Below, piece by piece: positions 21,057 through 28,766 of a stretch of DNA of 33,962 bases (positions are counted from its first letter, which is position 1; each line of letters begins with the position of its first letter). This stretch comes from a virus. The stretch is from IMG/VR virus record IMGVR_UViG_3300045107_000567, positions 1 through 33,962 of that record; one strand, given 5' to 3'. A program made the position numbers and the translations under genes. The notes below the pieces were generated by a model, which saw only the letters and a list, made by a program, of their open reading frames with translations, was not told where the DNA came from and did no database searches.

Positions 21057-22309
21057 GCAATCGGCTGGGCGACGTGAATAGCGCGAACGGTACGCCTCGA
21101 ACCCTGACTTTGCCTGGTACCAGAACTTCAACAACGGCAACCAGAACAACTACCACAAGAACAACAAGCTCCGCGTTCGGGCTGTCCGCAGATTACTCCT
21201 TTCAATCCGCGCGCCGCCATGCTGATTTCACTTGGGCGGAACTGGTAACCGCCTACTTCGATTGCCGCCGCACGAAGCGCAATAGCGCCTCTGCACTGGC
21301 TTTCGAGGTTGATCTAGAGCGCAATCTCTCACGCCTAGAGCAGGATTTGCGTTCTGGCCGCTATGCGCCTGGGCCTTCTATCTGCTTTGTCATCACCCGC
21401 CCAAAAGCACGCGAGGTTTGGGCAGCAGACTTCCGCGACCGCATCGTTCACCACCTGCTTTACAACCGTGTCGCGGCCCGCTTTCACGCCGGCTTCATCG
21501 CTGATTCCTCGGCCTGTATTCCTGGGCGCGGAACCCTTTACGCCGTCACCAGGATGGAAGCCAAGATCAGGTCCGCCACCCAGAACTGGACGCGGCCGGC
21601 GCACTACCTCAAATGTGACCTTGCCAATTTCTTTGTCAGCATTGACAAGCACATCCTGCTGGACCTGCTACAGAAGAAGATCCGGGAGCCGTGGTGGCAG
21701 GCCCTTGCAGCTGCTGTCCTTTTCCATGACCCGCGCGAGAACTACATCCTCAAAGGTAGCCGCGATCTATTCAGCAGCGTGCCGCCGCACAAGCGCCTGG
21801 AGAACCAGCCGGCGCATATCGGACTCCCGATCGGCAATCTCTCCAGCCAGTTCTTCGCCAATGTACTGCTGAACGAACTCGACCAACACGTCAAGCATGA
21901 CCTTCGGGTTCAGCACTATGGCAGGTATGTGGATGATTTTCTCTGCTTGGGTGACCCTGGCCGGCTAAATGAAATTTTGGCAGACCTCACAACCTGGCTG
22001 CCGGCGAACCTCGGTGTACGCCTGAACCCGCGCAAGACCATTCTGCAGCCCTGCGCGCGTGGCGTTGATTTCGTCGGCCAGCGTATCGAGCCTTTCCGTC
22101 GCCGAATCCGGAAGCGCACCCGTAACGATGCGCTGCAGCGTATCCGGACCATGCCCGCAGAAGAGCTTTTCACTTCCGGCCAAAGCTATTTCGGCCTTTT
22201 TCGGCAGGCCAGCCATTCCCATGGCGACCGCGCTGAACTCGCGAACCTGCTGCGCGCCCGTGGGCATTCTGTGGATCGCAGCCTCACTCACACTTTCAGG
22301 AGATATTGA
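20996..22309 (+). CDS. DGR reverse transcriptase
   Basis: The conserved enzyme runs from about 21200 (FTWAELVTAYFDCRR) to 22309. It contains DFRDRIVHHLLYN, YLKCDLANFFVSIDKHIL with a catalytic Asp, the DGR-type GLPIGNLSSQ (residues 276-285, where group II intron RTs have a QG motif) and the active-site YVDD (311-314). It copies the template RNA with adenine errors. The start is uncertain. The ATG at 20996 has a GAGGG ribosome site 7 nt upstream and gives 437 residues, but the first 65 are low-complexity Thr/Arg/Ser sequence translated from the leader and template repeat. No ATG, GTG or TTG lies in frame just after the template. The stop overlaps the next start. Confidence 0.93.
   Translation: MHTTDTAASQRDRSGAVSPLSNRLGDVNSANGTPRTLTLPGTRTSTTATRTTTTRTTSSAFGLSADYSFQSARRHADFTWAELVTAYFDCRRTKRNSASALAFEVDLERNLSRLEQDLRSGRYAPGPSICFVITRPKAREVWAADFRDRIVHHLLYNRVAARFHAGFIADSSACIPGRGTLYAVTRMEAKIRSATQNWTRPAHYLKCDLANFFVSIDKHILLDLLQKKIREPWWQALAAAVLFHDPRENYILKGSRDLFSSVPPHKRLENQPAHIGLPIGNLSSQFFANVLLNELDQHVKHDLRVQHYGRYVDDFLCLGDPGRLNEILADLTTWLPANLGVRLNPRKTILQPCARGVDFVGQRIEPFRRRIRKRTRNDALQRIRTMPAEELFTSGQSYFGLFRQASHSHGDRAELANLLRARGHSVDRSLTHTFRRY
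21091..21195 (+). repeat. DGR template repeat (TR)
   Basis: This is the 105-bp donor repeat. Read in the VR frame it has nine AAC codons plus adenine-bearing TAC, CAC and AAG codons. AAC codons are typical of DGR templates because adenine randomisation gives many residues and no stops. It lies just upstream of the conserved RT coding region, inside the apparent RT frame but in a different phase. VR1 and VR2 match it everywhere except at adenines. Confidence 0.96.
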
Positions 22310-23250
22310 TGGGTACTAAAAACAATCCCGGGCGCTACGATTGCCACAGCCGCGCCCATCCCGACGAACCGACCTTCACGCTGCTCGGCCGCGATCCGCT
22401 GGCTGCCTCCCTGGTGCACCTCTGGGCAATGGCGCGCACCGCCGCGACCGGCAAGACCGGCGAGGATGAGCAGCAAAAGCAGGAAGAGGCACGAGACTGC
22501 GCCATTTCGATGGAAGCCTGGTGCGCCTCGGTAGGGCGCACGCCGGCCAGCCTGCTGGACTGCCTGCCGGCGGATCTGCTGCTGGAAGCCCTGCGCCGCC
22601 GCGGCGCTACCGTGGTTGACGGTACCGGCGCGCTTTCGGAGGCCGACTATCTCTTGGTCTGCAGCATCGAGGAGGCGTCGGAAGTCATCCAGCGCGGGTG
22701 CAAGTCGCTCCGGTTCGGCGCCCTTGAGGTCCAGCCCGGTCAAGCGCAGAACAATGCCCAGCGCTTCACCGGGGAATTGCTCGATCTGCGGGCCGCACTG
22801 GATCTGCTGCGCGAACGCACCAACTACATCGACGAGGTCATGCAGCGTAAATCCGTGGGCGAGCCCATGGTGGACGCGAAGAAGGCCAAGATCGCCAAGT
22901 TCATGGACCTGTCGCGCGCCGAGGGCCGGCTGCAGGGCGACGCTTCCGCGCCAGCCTGCCCCACCTGCGCCGGCAAGCGCGTCGTGCCCGCCGAGGGCGC
23001 CGGCCAGGTGATCGCGGGCGCGAAGTGCCCGGAGACGCTGCCGTGCCCCGCCTGCAGCCCGTCCGAAGTCGGCCAGCGCCTGCGCGCGCCGGTGCAGCCG
23101 GATGACGTGAAAACGGAGGCCTTCGACGACTCCCCCCTGGCCAGGGCGCGCCGCGCCGTCGCCAGCGAGGGCGTGATCGAGAGCCACGCCTCCTGCCGTG
23201 AGCTGCTGAAGGCGCTGGTGGCGCAGGTAGACGGGGAGACGCTGCCGTGA
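22309..23250 (+). CDS. MazG-like phage protein with zinc ribbon
   Basis: This 313-residue protein begins at an ATG that shares one base with the RT stop. The N-terminal block (GRYDCHSRAHPDEPTFTLLGRDPLAASLVHLWA) is a phage-specific domain. Residues from about 120 resemble MazG-type NTP pyrophosphohydrolases: IEEASEVIQRGCKSLRFG, then NAQRFTGELLDLRAALDLL, giving the EExxE and ExxD metal-ligand pattern. A C-terminal zinc ribbon follows (CPTC and CPAC separated by about 24 residues). MazG enzymes hydrolyse non-canonical or regulatory nucleotides. Confidence 0.65.
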   Translation: MGTKNNPGRYDCHSRAHPDEPTFTLLGRDPLAASLVHLWAMARTAATGKTGEDEQQKQEEARDCAISMEAWCASVGRTPASLLDCLPADLLLEALRRRGATVVDGTGALSEADYLLVCSIEEASEVIQRGCKSLRFGALEVQPGQAQNNAQRFTGELLDLRAALDLLRERTNYIDEVMQRKSVGEPMVDAKKAKIAKFMDLSRAEGRLQGDASAPACPTCAGKRVVPAEGAGQVIAGAKCPETLPCPACSPSEVGQRLRAPVQPDDVKTEAFDDSPLARARRAVASEGVIESHASCRELLKALVAQVDGETLP

Positions 23251-23543
23251 GCGCCATCACCCAGACCTTCCACCTGGTGCTTCGCCGAAAGAAGCGCGGC
23301 ATGTACCAGCCGCTCTCCGCCCGCATCACCGAGCGGGCGCCCGAGCTTGCCGCCGGTGAGGTGGCGCTGGAATTCAAGCTCGAAGTGCCTGAGCTGCTGT
23401 TCAGGCGCCCCGTGCTGTCCGCCAAGGTTGTTATCCCGGAATCCGCCGTCAAGGCGCCCGAGATCAAGAGCGATGTAGCCAACACGATCGAGGCCGCGCT
23501 GCGCAGTGCCGTAGCGCCAGAAATCAAAATCACCATCGAGTAG
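23247..23543 (+). CDS. Hypothetical phage protein
   Basis: This 98-residue protein starts with GTG overlapping the previous stop (GTGA). It reads as beta-rich (QTFHLVLRRKKRGMYQPLSARITER, VALEFKLEVPELLF, AKVVIPESA). The function is not recognised. The next gene begins 10 bp later. Confidence 0.7.
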   Translation: MSAITQTFHLVLRRKKRGMYQPLSARITERAPELAAGEVALEFKLEVPELLFRRPVLSAKVVIPESAVKAPEIKSDVANTIEAALRSAVAPEIKITIE

Positions 23544-23552
23544 CCGCCGAGA

Positions 23553-25739
23553 ATGACCAAACGTAAGATGCCAAGCGCCGACCTGGCGCGCATCCATCAC
23601 CGCGCCCGCGCGCGCCACGAAACACTGCACCGCCGCGAGCCTCAATTCGAGCTTCGCCTGCAGGACGAACTGATCGTGGATCTGTTCGCCGGGGGTGGCG
23701 GCACGTCCACCGGTATCGAGATGGCGTGCGGATTCAGCCCGGATATCGCTGCAAACCACGACCCTGAAGCAGTGGCGATGCACACGCTGAACCACCCGCA
23801 CACGAAGCACTACTGCGAGAACGTGGTGAAGTTGGATATCCAGAAGGTGTGCGGCGGCCGTCCAGTCGGGCTGCTCTGGCTATCCCCGGATTGCACGTTC
23901 CATTCCAAGGCACGCGGCGGCAAGCCCTTCCGCGACCGGAACCATGCACGGCGGCGCCGCGGCCTCGCCTGGGAGGCGATCCGTTGGGCAAAGGCGGTGC
24001 GCCCGCGCATCATCTGCCTGGAAAACGTCGAGGAGTTCGAAGACTGGGGCCCATTGGGCGACGATGGCAAGCCGGACCCGCTGAAGAAGGGAGCCACCTT
24101 CCAGCGCTGGATGCGCCAGCTGCAGAACCTGGGATATGCCGTTGAATACTGGGAACTGAAGGGCTGCGACTACGGCGCGCCCACGATCCGCAAGCGCTTG
24201 TTCCTGGTGGCGCGCTGCGATGGTCAGCCCATTGTGAAACCGGTGCAAACGCACGGCGACCCCAAGAGCGAGGCTGTCAAAGCAGGGCTGTTGCTGCCTT
24301 GGCGCACCACGGCAGAGTGCATCGACTGGAAGCTTGCTTGCCCGTCGATTTTCGAGCGCTCGAAGCCGCTGGCGGAAAACACGCTGAAGCGCATCGCCAC
24401 GGGCATTTTCCGGTACGTGATCAACACGCAAAAGCCGTTCATCGTGCCGGTCACGCATGCGGGCGACAGCCGCGTAAACGACATTGACGCGCCGATGCCC
24501 ACGATCACCTCTGCGCATCGCGGCGAAAAGGCGCTTGTGGCTGCGAACATCGCCCGAATCGGCCAGACCGGAGGTGGGCCTCAAGTCAAGGGTGCAACGG
24601 ACCCGCTGTCCACCATCACCACCAAGGCCGAACACCTTCTAGTCGGCGCCAACCTGGTCGGTGTGGGCGGCCGCGCCGGTCAGAGCCGACCGCGCAGCCT
24701 GGACGAGCCCGCCGCCACCGTTACCAGCAAATACGATACCGCTGTGGTGGCGCCCTTCGTGACCAAGTTCCGGGAAAACAGCGTTGGCTCGAAGATTGAT
24801 GAACCGTTGCACACCATCACCACTGGCGGCGGTGGCGGCAACAGCGTGCATGGCATCGTGGCTCCAATCATGGTCACCTCGGCGCACGGCGAGGTATCGC
24901 CCAAGGGCGTGAAGCGCTGGGGCAAAGGCCATCGTTCCGTCGAAGAGCCGCATCCGACCATCACCACCAGTGGCAGCGACCACAGCTTAGTGGCTTCCAC
25001 ACTCATCCAGTCCGGCTACGGCGAGCGCGAGGGCCAGGTGCCGCGCACGGCTGACCTGGAGGCGCCGGCCAATACCATCGTGGCAGGCGGCGTCAAGCAG
25101 GGGCTGGTGGCGGCGCTGCTCAACAAGCACTACGGCGGCGTGGTCGGCACGCCGATCGACCAGCCCGCCGGCACCGTCACCACGTCGGACCACCATGCGC
25201 TGACCACGGCAACGCTGCTGCACAACACCACCGGAAATGCGCCAACCGACCCCCGCGAACCGCTCAAGACAATCACCACCGGCGGCCAGCACGCGGTTGT
25301 CGCTTCGCACCTGGCAGAACTGCACGGCACCAGCTCCGCGCACCCGGTCGATACGCCGCTGGGCACCGTGGCCGCTCAAGGCACGCACCATGCCGAGGTC
25401 CGTACCTTCCTGATGAAGTATTACGGTCAGGGCGGCCAGTGGTCCAAGGTCAGCGAGCCGATGGGTGCCATCACCACCAAGGACCGCATGGCATTGGTCA
25501 ACGTGGACGGCGCGCCCTACGAGATCGTGGATATCGGCATGCGCATGCTTCAGCCGCGCGAGCTATACCGTGCCCAGGGCTTCCCCGACAACTACAAGAT
25601 TGATGTGGTGCACAACGGCAAACCGTTCACCAAGGAAGCGCAGGTGCGCATGGTGGGGAACAGCGTCTGCCCGCAGCTGGCGGCAGCGATTCTGCGCGCC
25701 AACTTCCAGTTTCAGCCCCGACAACTGGAGGCCGCGTGA
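23553..25739 (+). CDS. Cytosine-C5 DNA methyltransferase with repeat-rich recognition region
   Basis: This 728-residue protein has motif I DLFAGGG (43-49), motif IV with catalytic Cys114 in SPDCTFHS (PDC where PPC is usual), motif VI ENV (157-159) and TIRKR near motif VIII. C-terminal motifs are PRELYRAQGFPDNY and MVGNSVCPQLAAAI. Between motif VIII and the C-terminal motifs, at about 309-652, are ten imperfect repeats. Each carries a D-x-P-x-x-T-(I/V)-T-T core followed by a helix-like LVA segment (for example IDEPLHTITT, VEEPHPTITT, REPLKTITT). This region sits where the target-recognition domain should be and is larger than usual. It probably protects phage DNA from host restriction. Confidence 0.9.
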   Translation: MTKRKMPSADLARIHHRARARHETLHRREPQFELRLQDELIVDLFAGGGGTSTGIEMACGFSPDIAANHDPEAVAMHTLNHPHTKHYCENVVKLDIQKVCGGRPVGLLWLSPDCTFHSKARGGKPFRDRNHARRRRGLAWEAIRWAKAVRPRIICLENVEEFEDWGPLGDDGKPDPLKKGATFQRWMRQLQNLGYAVEYWELKGCDYGAPTIRKRLFLVARCDGQPIVKPVQTHGDPKSEAVKAGLLLPWRTTAECIDWKLACPSIFERSKPLAENTLKRIATGIFRYVINTQKPFIVPVTHAGDSRVNDIDAPMPTITSAHRGEKALVAANIARIGQTGGGPQVKGATDPLSTITTKAEHLLVGANLVGVGGRAGQSRPRSLDEPAATVTSKYDTAVVAPFVTKFRENSVGSKIDEPLHTITTGGGGGNSVHGIVAPIMVTSAHGEVSPKGVKRWGKGHRSVEEPHPTITTSGSDHSLVASTLIQSGYGEREGQVPRTADLEAPANTIVAGGVKQGLVAALLNKHYGGVVGTPIDQPAGTVTTSDHHALTTATLLHNTTGNAPTDPREPLKTITTGGQHAVVASHLAELHGTSSAHPVDTPLGTVAAQGTHHAEVRTFLMKYYGQGGQWSKVSEPMGAITTKDRMALVNVDGAPYEIVDIGMRMLQPRELYRAQGFPDNYKIDVVHNGKPFTKEAQVRMVGNSVCPQLAAAILRANFQFQPRQLEAA

Positions 25740-25741
25740 TG

Positions 25742-26083
25742 CTACATGCCCCGACGCTTGATCATGGGCGGCGACGGTCCGTCCCACGTCTGCCGGATGT
25801 TGTACTTGGCGCGCAGCGGCTCCAGCGCCTTCATGATGCGCGGCCACCATTCCTCGAAGGGGCCATCGAGCCGGCCCTGGTGGCGGCTGAATTCCCAGTT
25901 GCACCCGTCCGCATCGGGCTGGCGCAACAGGTCGGGGCCGTGCATCACCAGCGGCTTGCCCGGCCAGCTGGTGCGCTCGCCGGCCTTCATCTTGGCAGAG
26001 ATGGCCCGAACCTCGGGCAAGGCATCAATGATGGCCTGCGCCTCGATGGTGATGTGGTTGGCGGAGACGAGTTCGCGGGGCAT
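25742..26083 (-). CDS. Hypothetical protein in a reversed two-gene island
   Basis: This 113-residue protein is encoded opposite to the surrounding operon and is convergent with the methyltransferase gene, whose stop lies 2 bp away. Its composition is that of a soluble mixed protein (IIDALPEVRAISAKMKAGERTSWPG, FEEWWPRIMKALEPLRAKYN). No strong ribosome site precedes the ATG. The function is not recognised. The plus-strand frame in the same place lacks protein-like composition. Confidence 0.6.
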   Translation of the reverse strand: MPRELVSANHITIEAQAIIDALPEVRAISAKMKAGERTSWPGKPLVMHGPDLLRQPDADGCNWEFSRHQGRLDGPFEEWWPRIMKALEPLRAKYNIRQTWDGPSPPMIKRRGM

Positions 26084-26092
26084 AAAGAAATA

Positions 26093-26302
26093 CTAGGCGG
26101 TTTTCGAGCGCATCAAAGGCTCCGCCGCAGCCATCCATGCATCGTGCGCGGTCTTGAGGGAATCGCAGATTCTTTTCATCTCCTCCTCACCAACACCCCC
26201 GGTGCGCCAGATTCTCTCGATCATTTCGTTGTACTCAACCTTGGCTTCTTCATGGACGTTGTAAGCCGCCATGTAGGCGTCGTGTTCTTGTTGGGTAGCC
26301 AT
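26093..26302 (-). CDS. Small helical protein in a reversed two-gene island
   Basis: This 69-residue protein starts at the ATG at 26302 behind a GAAGGAG ribosome site. It is fully helical and amphipathic (EEAKVEYNEMIERIWRTG, EEEMKRICDSLKTAHDAWMAAAEPL). It lies 9 bp upstream of the next minus-strand gene and divergent from the plus-strand gene at 26334. The function is unknown. Confidence 0.65.
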   Translation of the reverse strand: MATQQEHDAYMAAYNVHEEAKVEYNEMIERIWRTGGVGEEEMKRICDSLKTAHDAWMAAAEPLMRSKTA

Positions 26303-26333
26303 GCGCGCTCCTTCCTGAAAAGTGAAGCCTAGC

Positions 26334-26795
26334 ATGCCCACCTCCGCCAAGCCCCGCCGCCGCGGCAACCACCTGCGCCTCAAGCGCACGACCCTGGCCA
26401 GGCCTCTCCCGCACGAGGTGGACCTGGTCTTCCGCCCGCTGGACCTGATGTTCGCGCAGCTGCGCGCTGGCGAGATTGACGCGGTGCAGGGGCGCCCCGT
26501 CTTCCGCAGTTTCGAGGGTGAACTCTGCGAGGTCTGCCCGGCGCTGGAAGGCTGGATTGAATCCTGGCGCCTGATCGATCAGCGCTTTGGCCTCGATATC
26601 GGGGTCAAGCCGCTGGAAACCCTGAGGCGAAAGCTGTACTACAGCATCCCGCTTGAAACCGCCGAGGTGGACGCAGCCTGGGCGACGGTTTGCGCCGAGC
26701 GCGTGGCCTACGCGCAGAAGCTGGACGTGCACAAGGTGAAGAGCATCGTGCGCACCGCCGAAATCAAACTCGAAATGGAGTCGATTCATGGATAA
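26334..26795 (+). CDS. Hypothetical phage protein
   Basis: This 153-residue protein has a basic N-terminus (PRRRGNHLRLKR). A middle region (LDLMFAQLRAGEIDAVQGRPVF, EVCPALEGWIESWRLID) and a helical end follow. An in-frame GTG at 26322 is an alternative start. It overlaps the next gene by 8 bp. No family is recognised. Confidence 0.65.
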   Translation: MPTSAKPRRRGNHLRLKRTTLARPLPHEVDLVFRPLDLMFAQLRAGEIDAVQGRPVFRSFEGELCEVCPALEGWIESWRLIDQRFGLDIGVKPLETLRRKLYYSIPLETAEVDAAWATVCAERVAYAQKLDVHKVKSIVRTAEIKLEMESIHG

Positions 26796-27228
26796 CCGTC
26801 GGCTGGACATTACTTCCCAGGGCGAGAAGGCTCTCGCAATCGCGATGGAAATCGCGTGGCCCGGCGCGGCAGGTGGGCACGCCAAGCACTACAAGTTGCT
26901 CAAGCTCAAGCCCGTGACGAATTACTACGGCGATCCGGTTCAACGGCACAACACCGAGCAGAAGGAGTGCGAAGACGGGATTTCGACACTGCTTCTGCTG
27001 TGGCATGAGGAACGCGGCTCGCAGCCGCTGCCGTATGAACTGTCGCTGCCCGAGGCCATCGGCTTTGTTTCAGGCTGGCTCAAGCGAGCCGACTTTGGCG
27101 CAGAGCCAGGCCATGACGGTAGCAACGGCAAGGGATTTCGCGCCTTCACGGAAGCTTGGGGGCATGTCTATGGGCATCACTACGCCATCGTGGCCGTGCA
27201 GCCGGCCTGGGCGTTGTACGGGAAATAA
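26788..27228 (+). CDS. Hypothetical phage protein
   Basis: This 146-residue protein contains GGHAKHYKLLKLKP and a helical ELSLPEAIGFVSGWLKRA, ending with HHYAIVAVQPAWALYGK. The start overlaps the previous gene by 8 bp. Composition and phase fit a real gene, but the function is unknown. Confidence 0.7.
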   Translation: MDNRRLDITSQGEKALAIAMEIAWPGAAGGHAKHYKLLKLKPVTNYYGDPVQRHNTEQKECEDGISTLLLLWHEERGSQPLPYELSLPEAIGFVSGWLKRADFGAEPGHDGSNGKGFRAFTEAWGHVYGHHYAIVAVQPAWALYGK

Positions 27229-27231
27229 AAG

Positions 27232-27642
27232 ATGGCTGAAACCATGTACTACATTGCCAGCCTGAAGCACACCCAGAAGCACCACGAGCACATCACCTTC
27301 TGGGGGCCGAACAACTGCGGCTACACCCTGGTGGTGGGCGAGACCACGGGCCAGTACACGCGCGACCAGGCGCTCAAACTCAATGACGGCTACGACAACA
27401 TCGCGGTACCGGTTGAGTCCGTCAAAGCACTTTGCTCGCCGGAACCTTTCTACCGCCGTGCCAGCGGCCAGGCAGCGCGCTTTTACGACACGCCAGGGCC
27501 TGTGGTGGACAACACGCGCGCGAACTGGAATTTCCTGTTATCCGCGTCGCTGGTCGAAGGGCGGCACCAAAAGCCAAAACCGGAGGTGTATCGCGGCGCG
27601 CGGCGTTCCTTTGCGTTGCCACAGGAGAGCGCCAATGTCTGA
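27232..27642 (+). CDS. Hypothetical phage protein
   Basis: This 136-residue protein starts 3 bp after the previous stop. An aromatic-rich N-terminal region (MYYIASLKHTQKHHEHITFWG, CGYTLVVGETTGQYTRDQA) looks beta-rich. The role is not recognised. It overlaps the following gene by 8 bp. Confidence 0.7.
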   Translation: MAETMYYIASLKHTQKHHEHITFWGPNNCGYTLVVGETTGQYTRDQALKLNDGYDNIAVPVESVKALCSPEPFYRRASGQAARFYDTPGPVVDNTRANWNFLLSASLVEGRHQKPKPEVYRGARRSFALPQESANV

Positions 27643-28156
27643 AGTCACCCTGGAAGAAGCCCTCGCCTGGGCGGAGAAAAGCATCAGCCCGGAGGTGAAA
27701 GCGCTGGCGGCTGAGGTGGCGCGGCTGCGTGGCGCCCCAAAGTGGCAATGCCCCAACAACACGGTCGGCGCGCTGATTGAGAGCCTGCGCACCATTGACC
27801 CGGCCACCAGCATTCACACCGCCTATTTCATCGAACTCGACGGCAAGAAGATCACGCGGGTCACCAGCCCTTCGCTTTCCTACGAGACGGTCAAGGAAGG
27901 AAAGGTGTCGAAATACTGCCGAGATGACCGCGCGGTTGTCATCTGGGCCTCCCATTTTCCCGACCCAGCAACTGGTCCTAGGGAGCCGCAAAGCGCCTTG
28001 GCGCAGGCTGCTGGCATGGGCTTCTGCTGCGCCACGGCCGAGAAGTTGACCCTGGAGAACGCGGATCTGCGCAATGTGGTGCAGGCCGGGTTCAATTCCG
28101 GCGACGCGGCGGTGCGCAAGGCATGGGAGAAGCATTTTCCGAGGGTGCCGGCGTGA
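27635..28156 (+). CDS. Hypothetical phage protein
   Basis: This 173-residue protein starts at the ATG at 27635 with an AGGAGA ribosome site. The N-terminus is an acidic helix (EVTLEEALAWAEKSI). The middle has YFIELDGKKITRVTSPSLSY and the end holds Cys-Cys and helical segments. The longer open frame from 27383 overlaps the previous gene and is rejected. The function is unknown. Confidence 0.68.
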   Translation: MSEVTLEEALAWAEKSISPEVKALAAEVARLRGAPKWQCPNNTVGALIESLRTIDPATSIHTAYFIELDGKKITRVTSPSLSYETVKEGKVSKYCRDDRAVVIWASHFPDPATGPREPQSALAQAAGMGFCCATAEKLTLENADLRNVVQAGFNSGDAAVRKAWEKHFPRVPA

Positions 28157-28524
28157 GAAACATGTCCTTCATGCTCACCACCCAGCAGGTGCGCGAGCGC
28201 AGCAAGACCGTCACGCGGCGCCTCGGTTGGGGCTTCCTCGTCCCCGGCGACCTCGTGCAGGGCGTCGAGAAAGGCATGGGCCTGAAGAAGGGCGAGACGG
28301 TGCAGCGCCTGGCGGTGATCAAGATTCTCGGCACCCGCTGGGAGGCGTTGCGCGCCATGACCGACAACGCGGGCTACGGGCGCGCGGAGTGCGCCGCCGA
28401 GGGCTTCCCGCACCTCACGCCGGCTGAGTTCGTGGCGATGCTCTGCAAGGCGCACCGCGGCACCACGCCCGAAACGCTGGTGAACCGCATTGAGTTCAAC
28501 TATCCGGCGAAGTTGAACCCATGA
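28153..28524 (+). CDS. ASCH-domain-like protein
   Basis: This 123-residue protein begins with GTG overlapping the prior stop. MLTTQQVRERSKTVTRRLGW, a short GDLVQGVEKGMGLKKGE strand region and a C-terminal HLTPAEFVAMLCKAHRG with RIEF fit the ASCH-like (PUA-related) fold common in phages. That fold is thought to bind RNA or modified nucleotides. The call is by pattern. Confidence 0.65.
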   Translation: MRNMSFMLTTQQVRERSKTVTRRLGWGFLVPGDLVQGVEKGMGLKKGETVQRLAVIKILGTRWEALRAMTDNAGYGRAECAAEGFPHLTPAEFVAMLCKAHRGTTPETLVNRIEFNYPAKLNP

Positions 28525-28766
28525 GCTACGCGCTGATCGAGGAATCTTTTCCGGTCGCCCGCAAGCGGCACACCTGCATCTGGTGCGGCGAGAACATCGA
28601 CGTCGGCGAGAAGCACCGGCACGAGAAATCGAACTACTGCGGCGACTTTCAAAACCATCGCTGGCACATGGAGTGCAATCAAGCCGCGCAGGTGCAATTT
28701 GCCGACGAAGGCGATACTGAATTCAGCCCGTACGACAACCCGCGCCCAGAGAAGATTTCGGCATGA
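28521..28766 (+). CDS. Small zinc-binding protein
   Basis: This 81-residue protein has a metal-binding pattern CIWCGENIDVGEKH, then HEKSNYC and HRWHMEC, consistent with one or two zinc sites. The start and stop overlap the neighbours by 4 bp. A nucleic-acid-binding role is likely but unproven. Confidence 0.72.
   Translation: MSYALIEESFPVARKRHTCIWCGENIDVGEKHRHEKSNYCGDFQNHRWHMECNQAAQVQFADEGDTEFSPYDNPRPEKISA

Noticed and set aside
19377-21195. Three similar 105-bp repeats considered as a CRISPR array or transposon repeats
   Set aside because: The copies are about 550 and 650 bp apart within genes, have no regular spacers, and differ only at adenines of one copy, which identifies a DGR.
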